The notes beneath the pieces were generated by a model. It saw nothing but the letters and a program-made list of their open reading frames with translations, was not told the DNA's origin and did not search any database. 64,000 nt of DNA from Rhodoferax sp. TS-BS-61-7 (GTDB lineage Bacteria; Pseudomonadota; Gammaproteobacteria; Burkholderiales; Burkholderiaceae_C): assembly GCF_002943465.1 (NCBI RefSeq), contig NZ_PTQY01000001.1, positions 1,171,733 through 1,235,732 on the forward strand, read 5' to 3'. Below are positions 60,728 to 64,000 of this stretch, piece by piece. Positions within the stretch are counted from its first letter, which is position 1; each line of letters opens with the position of its first letter. Made by a program: the position numbers and the translations under genes.

Positions 60728-61432
60728 CTACTGGCACTGCGCACGCAGCGCCGGAAGATCCAGAATTTCCAGTTCTCCGCGCTGAATGCGCACAATGTGC
60801 TGCGCCTTGAGGGCGTTGAGGATCTGGTTGGTGGTCTGGCGCGAGACGCCAATCATCAGCGCCAGTTCTTCCTGCGTGATGGCCAGCACGCGCCGGGTGC
60901 TGCCGTCATCAGCTCGCTGGCCGTAACCCTGGGCCATGCCCACCAGGCGGCGTGCCAGGCGCAGCGGGGCGCTCAGTACGGTTTGTTCTTCCATGCTGAC
61001 AAAAGCCATGCGCAGCTTGTCGGCCATCAGCACGGCCAAGTCGCGCCAATGCGCGGGGTGGGCTTGCAGCCAGGCCAGCAGTTCTTCGTGTGGCACCTGC
61101 AGCACCGTGCTGGGTTCGGCGGCATGGGCGTGGTGGGTGCGCACCGAGCCGTCAAACACCGAAATCTCGCCAAACCACTGCGGTGGCGTCAGCACCACCA
61201 GCAGCGCCTCGCGTGCATCGTTGCGCTGCCCGCTCTGGCCCGAGATGCGGATGGCACCGCTCACCAGCGCATACAGCCCGCAGGGTGCACTGTCGCGCAG
61301 AAAGAGGGCATCACCGGTTTGCAGCGTGCGCAGCTTGGCAATCTGCAGCAAGGCCTGGGCAAATTCGGCAGGCAGCTGGGTGAACCAGCGCCCGGAGTTC
61401 AACACCGGCAGATAACGGGACAGGTCGGTCAT
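60728..61432 (-). CDS. Crp/Fnr family transcriptional regulator
   Basis: A 234-residue regulator: cyclic-nucleotide-binding fold about 15-130 (GDALFLRDSAPCGLYALVSG, PPQWFGEISVFDG), dimer helix about 135-160, winged HTH about 165-230 (ITQEELALMIGVSRQTTNQI). The FNR-type cluster of N-terminal cysteines is absent, so it is not an Fe-S oxygen sensor. PQWFGEIS resembles the effector-binding GE region of CRP. Target genes unknown. Convergent with the MFS gene, eight bases apart. Confidence 0.88.
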   Translation of the reverse strand: MTDLSRYLPVLNSGRWFTQLPAEFAQALLQIAKLRTLQTGDALFLRDSAPCGLYALVSGAIRISGQSGQRNDAREALLVVLTPPQWFGEISVFDGSVRTHHAHAAEPSTVLQVPHEELLAWLQAHPAHWRDLAVLMADKLRMAFVSMEEQTVLSAPLRLARRLVGMAQGYGQRADDGSTRRVLAITQEELALMIGVSRQTTNQILNALKAQHIVRIQRGELEILDLPALRAQCQ

Positions 61433-61555
61433 GGAGGGCGTGGGTCTAGTGGTTTGTACGGATGACGCGTCTTGTGTCGGCTACCCGACAGACGCAGGAC
61501 CGAGGCTAAGCGGATCATTGCGCTTCGTCAATCCAGAAGAATGAAGGAGAGCGCC

Positions 61556-62077
61556 ATGAAAACCCTGACCGACCACCTCACCCAATACGCCGCCTACCAC
61601 CAGGACAGCCGCAACGTGGCCACCCACTTTGTCGGCATCCCCCTGATCGTGCTGGCCGTCACCATTTTGTTGTCACGCCCGCAGTGGCAAATGGGGGCGC
61701 TGATGCTCAGCCCCGCGGTGCTAGTGGCGCTGGCGTCCAGCTGGTTTTATGCACGTCTGGATGCGCGTTTTGGCATCGTCATGGCCCTGCTGCTGGCCGC
61801 TTCGTTGGCCGCCAGCCAGTGGTTTGCGGCCCAAAGCACCGGCGTCTGGCTGGGCTGGGGGGTGGGCCTGTTTGTGGTGGGCTGGGCGATCCAGTTTCTG
61901 GGGCATTACTACGAGGGCAAAAAACCCGCGTTTGTGGATGACCTGATGGGTTTGCTGGTCGGCCCGCTGTTTTTGGTGGCGGAGGCCGCGTTCCACTTCA
62001 ATATGCGCACCGACGTGCGTGACGAAATCCAGCGCCGCCTGGGCGCCGTGGCCACCCCCACCGGTGTGGCGGCATGA
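61556..62077 (+). CDS. Mpo1-like DUF962 membrane protein
   Basis: A 173-residue integral membrane protein with about four TM helices. DUF962 signature: YAAYHQDSRNVATHFVGIPL (about 13-32) and IQFLGHYYEGKKPAFVDD (about 119-136), with the conserved His residues that bind iron in yeast Mpo1, an alpha-oxidation dioxygenase of 2-hydroxy fatty acids. AAGGAG sits six bases before the ATG at 61556. It overlaps the BASS transporter gene (ATGA). Enzymatic role in bacteria is inferred from the family. Confidence 0.88.
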   Translation: MKTLTDHLTQYAAYHQDSRNVATHFVGIPLIVLAVTILLSRPQWQMGALMLSPAVLVALASSWFYARLDARFGIVMALLLAASLAASQWFAAQSTGVWLGWGVGLFVVGWAIQFLGHYYEGKKPAFVDDLMGLLVGPLFLVAEAAFHFNMRTDVRDEIQRRLGAVATPTGVAA

Positions 62078-62937
62078 GTTTTACCGCTGCGCTGCCCACG
62101 CTGTTGCTGATCGCGCTGGCCCTGGTCATGTTTGGTCTGGGCCTGTCCCTCTCGCTGGGCGATTTTGGCCGTCTGCGTGACAACCCCAAGGCCGTGGCGC
62201 TGGCCCTGGCCATCCAGATGTTTTTGCTGCCCGGTGTGGCCTACCTGCTCATCGTGGCGCTCAAGGTGGAGCCGGTGTTTGCCGTGGGCCTGATGTTGCT
62301 GGCGGCCTCGCCTGGTGGGGTGTCGGCCAATCTGTTCAGCCATTTGTTTGGCGGCAATGTGGCCATGAACATCTCGCTCACGGCCATCAACACCGTGCTT
62401 TCCATCGTGAGCCTGCCGCTGATTGCCAACTGGGCGATTGCCACCTTTGTGCAAACCGGCCAGGTGGTGCCGCTGCAGTTTGGCAAGGTGTTTGAGGTGG
62501 TGGGGGTGATCCTGGTGCCGGTGGCCATTGGCATGGTGGTGAGCAGCCAGCGCCCGGCCTTTGCGCAGCGCATGGGCCAGCCCATGAAGGCCTTCAGCGC
62601 CCTGGTGCTGGCCACCTTCTCCATCATTGCAATCGCCAAGGAGTGGACGGCGCTGACCGCGTCCTTCTCCAGCCTGGGGCCGGTGGTGCTGGCCTTTAAT
62701 CTGCTGAGCCTGCTCTCGGGGTATTACCTGTCGCGCTGGGCCGGTCTGAACAAACCGATTGCGACGGCCGTGAGTTTCGAGATTGGCATCCATAACTCCA
62801 CGCTGGCGATTTTTGTGGCGCTGTCGGTGCTGGCCAACTTCCAGCTCGCGCTGCCCGCGGCCATTTACTCGGTCAGCATGTACCTCACCGCCACGGCGTT
62901 TGGTTTTCTGGTGCTGCGCCGCCAAGCCGAGGCCTGA
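62074..62937 (+). CDS. Bile acid:sodium symporter (BASS) family transporter
   Basis: A 287-residue, roughly ten-helix membrane protein. LALVMFGLGLSLSLGDF (about 15-31), MLLAASPGGVSANLFSHLFGG (about 74-94, sodium-site crossover) and FEIGIHNSTLAIFVAL (about 233-248, second crossover) are BASS hallmarks. It is translationally coupled to the DUF962 gene. Transports an organic acid with sodium; substrate not predictable. Confidence 0.91.
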   Translation: MSFTAALPTLLLIALALVMFGLGLSLSLGDFGRLRDNPKAVALALAIQMFLLPGVAYLLIVALKVEPVFAVGLMLLAASPGGVSANLFSHLFGGNVAMNISLTAINTVLSIVSLPLIANWAIATFVQTGQVVPLQFGKVFEVVGVILVPVAIGMVVSSQRPAFAQRMGQPMKAFSALVLATFSIIAIAKEWTALTASFSSLGPVVLAFNLLSLLSGYYLSRWAGLNKPIATAVSFEIGIHNSTLAIFVALSVLANFQLALPAAIYSVSMYLTATAFGFLVLRRQAEA

Positions 62938-62996
62938 GCCGGCCCCCGGTGGGGCGGGTAAGCTAGGCGCTTTCCCGCTCCACCCTCTCCTTCTTC

Positions 62997-63863
62997 ATGC
63001 ACGCTGGCGTTGTCTACGCGGCCTTGGCCTACACGGCCTGGGGCCTGTTCCCCCTCTTTTTCAAACAGCTGGTCGCTGTCAACGCCTTTGAGGTGGTGAT
63101 GCACCGCACCGTCTGGTCACTGGTGTTTTTGCTGGGCGTGCTGGCGGTGCGCCAGCACTGGGCCTGGTTGGGGGCGGTGTGGCGTTCGCCACGGGTGCTG
63201 GGGGCCTTTGTGCTGTCGGCGCTGCTGCTGGCGGTCAACTGGTGCACCTATGTGTGGGCGGTGCAAAACGGTCATGTACTGGACGCCAGCCTGGGTTACT
63301 TCATCCTGCCGCTGGTCAATGTCGCCCTGGGTTTTGTGTTTCTGCACGAGCGCCCGCGCCCCGGCCAGTGGCTGGCGGTGGCCGTGGCGGCAGCGGGGGT
63401 GTTGTGGCTCACCGTGCAGGCCGGGCGCCTGCCCTGGGTGGCACTGGTGCTGGCCATCACCTTTGGCTTTTACGGCTTGCTGCGCAAGGTGGGTGCGCTA
63501 GGCGCACTCGAAGGCCTGACGCTGGAAACCCTGGTACTCAGCCCCGTGGCCGCGGGCTGCCTGCTCTGGTGGGGCTGGCACGGCCAGGGCGCGCTGGTGC
63601 AGGCGGACGGCGCCACCATCGGCTGGCTGCTGCTGGGCGGGCCGCTCACCGCCATCCCCTTGCTGTTGTTTGCCGCGGGTGCGCGGCGCGTCAGCATGTC
63701 CACCATGGGCATCTTGCAGTACATCTCGCCCACCTTGCAGCTGCTGTTGGGTGTGTGGCTGTTTGGCGAGGTGTTTGAACCCGCGCGCGCTCTGGGTTTT
63801 GGCCTGATCTGGGCGGCGCTGGGGGTTTACAGCCTGGAGGGCTGGTGGACCAGTCGGCGCTAA
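62997..63863 (+). CDS. rarD: RarD-type EamA family transporter
   Basis: A 288-residue ten-TM DMT superfamily protein. MHAGVVYAALAYTAWGLFPLF at the start, LLAVNWCTYVWAVQNGHVLDASLGYFI (about 78-104, quoted in part as VNWCTYVWAVQNGHV) and MSTMGILQYISPTLQLLLG (about 230-248) are RarD features. Family members are annotated as chloramphenicol-sensitive/permease proteins with unknown substrate. No Shine-Dalgarno sequence is obvious. Confidence 0.9.
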   Translation: MHAGVVYAALAYTAWGLFPLFFKQLVAVNAFEVVMHRTVWSLVFLLGVLAVRQHWAWLGAVWRSPRVLGAFVLSALLLAVNWCTYVWAVQNGHVLDASLGYFILPLVNVALGFVFLHERPRPGQWLAVAVAAAGVLWLTVQAGRLPWVALVLAITFGFYGLLRKVGALGALEGLTLETLVLSPVAAGCLLWWGWHGQGALVQADGATIGWLLLGGPLTAIPLLLFAAGARRVSMSTMGILQYISPTLQLLLGVWLFGEVFEPARALGFGLIWAALGVYSLEGWWTSRR

Positions 63864-63979
63864 TTAAAGCCAAATCTTGATTTCCAAATCGAATTGCGAC
63901 ACCTCATGAGCGCATGACGAAGGGCTGAGGATGGAGTGAATTGGTTAGCCTTTTGGTTCCTACACCGACAGGTTTGCCA

Positions 63980-64000
63980 ATGACCCACAACCACCTCAGC
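63980..64000 (+). mobile_element. Possible start of an IS30-type transposase (cut by window edge)
   Basis: The last seven codons read MTHNHLS, the way many IS30-family transposases begin. The preceding 110 bases are lower in GC than rarD and hold no gene, with an imperfect palindrome (CCAAATCTTGATTTCC) near 63871 that could be part of an insertion-sequence end. Seven residues are too few for certainty. Confidence 0.35.

Overview
The window is GC-rich chromosomal DNA from a betaproteobacterium, most likely a Rhodoferax/Polaromonas-like member of the Comamonadaceae. The evidence is the MetX-MetW pair, the LptD-SurA-KsgA block, the DUF2282/DUF692/DUF2063/DoxX (bufferin/gig) operon, and two dispersed short repeat families that, from memory, are typical of this family. 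No rRNA, tRNA or CRISPR array was seen.

Layout. 1-6.4 kb: an RRM protein, an ECF sigma/zinc anti-sigma pair divergent from a copper-type bufferin operon, and an EAL protein. 6.4-10 kb: choline-sulfate regulator, sulfatase and choline-binding protein. 10-13.7 kb: a nuclease-fold protein, an ammonium transporter, and a manganese exporter behind a yybP-ykoY riboswitch. 13.7-15.7 kb: a lower-GC scar of a type I restriction locus, with an hsdS 3' remnant and an hsdR 5' remnant flanking an orphan antitoxin and a DinJ/YafQ module. 15.7-17.6 kb: metX-metW behind a complete SAM-II attenuator. 17.6-23.6 kb: isomerase, M20 peptidase, lipase, GGDEF/EAL protein and chalcone-isomerase-like protein. 23.6-31.5 kb: MFS, rsmE and amgK divergent from lptD-surA-ksgA. 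31.5-38.6 kb: PAS histidine kinase, a secreted RNase with barstar-like inhibitor, maeB and a rubredoxin-reductase-like protein. 38.7-43.2 kb: Bcr-type MFS, esterase, pepP and murU. 43.2-49.4 kb: a run of SPFH/SHOCT protein, double zinc-ribbon DUF4178 protein, DUF350 protein, membrane aminopropyltransferase and FAD amine-oxidase-like lipoprotein. 49.4-64 kb: epimerase, unknown protein, PBP1a, AdoMetDC, OYE, tkt-gap, LysR/MFS pair, Crp/Fnr regulator, DUF962-BASS operon, RarD, and probably the edge of an IS30-type element.

Genes that work together: sigma/anti-sigma and bufABC-doxX; choline-sulfate regulator, BetC and ChoX; MetX and MetW under SAM control; AmgK and MurU (two steps of one cell-wall recycling route, 16 kb apart); LptD and SurA in outer-membrane assembly; RNase and barstar; and the SPFH/DUF4178/DUF350/aminopropyltransferase/FAD oxidase run, with an AdoMetDC 4.3 kb further on.

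The most unusual signal is genome architecture. A roughly 60-bp repeat (family A, ten copies) lies inside at least five coding sequences and forms the ends of two others. A roughly 75-bp repeat (family B, three copies) always ends a few to about 20 bases before a start codon, and once is translated as the MetX C-terminus.
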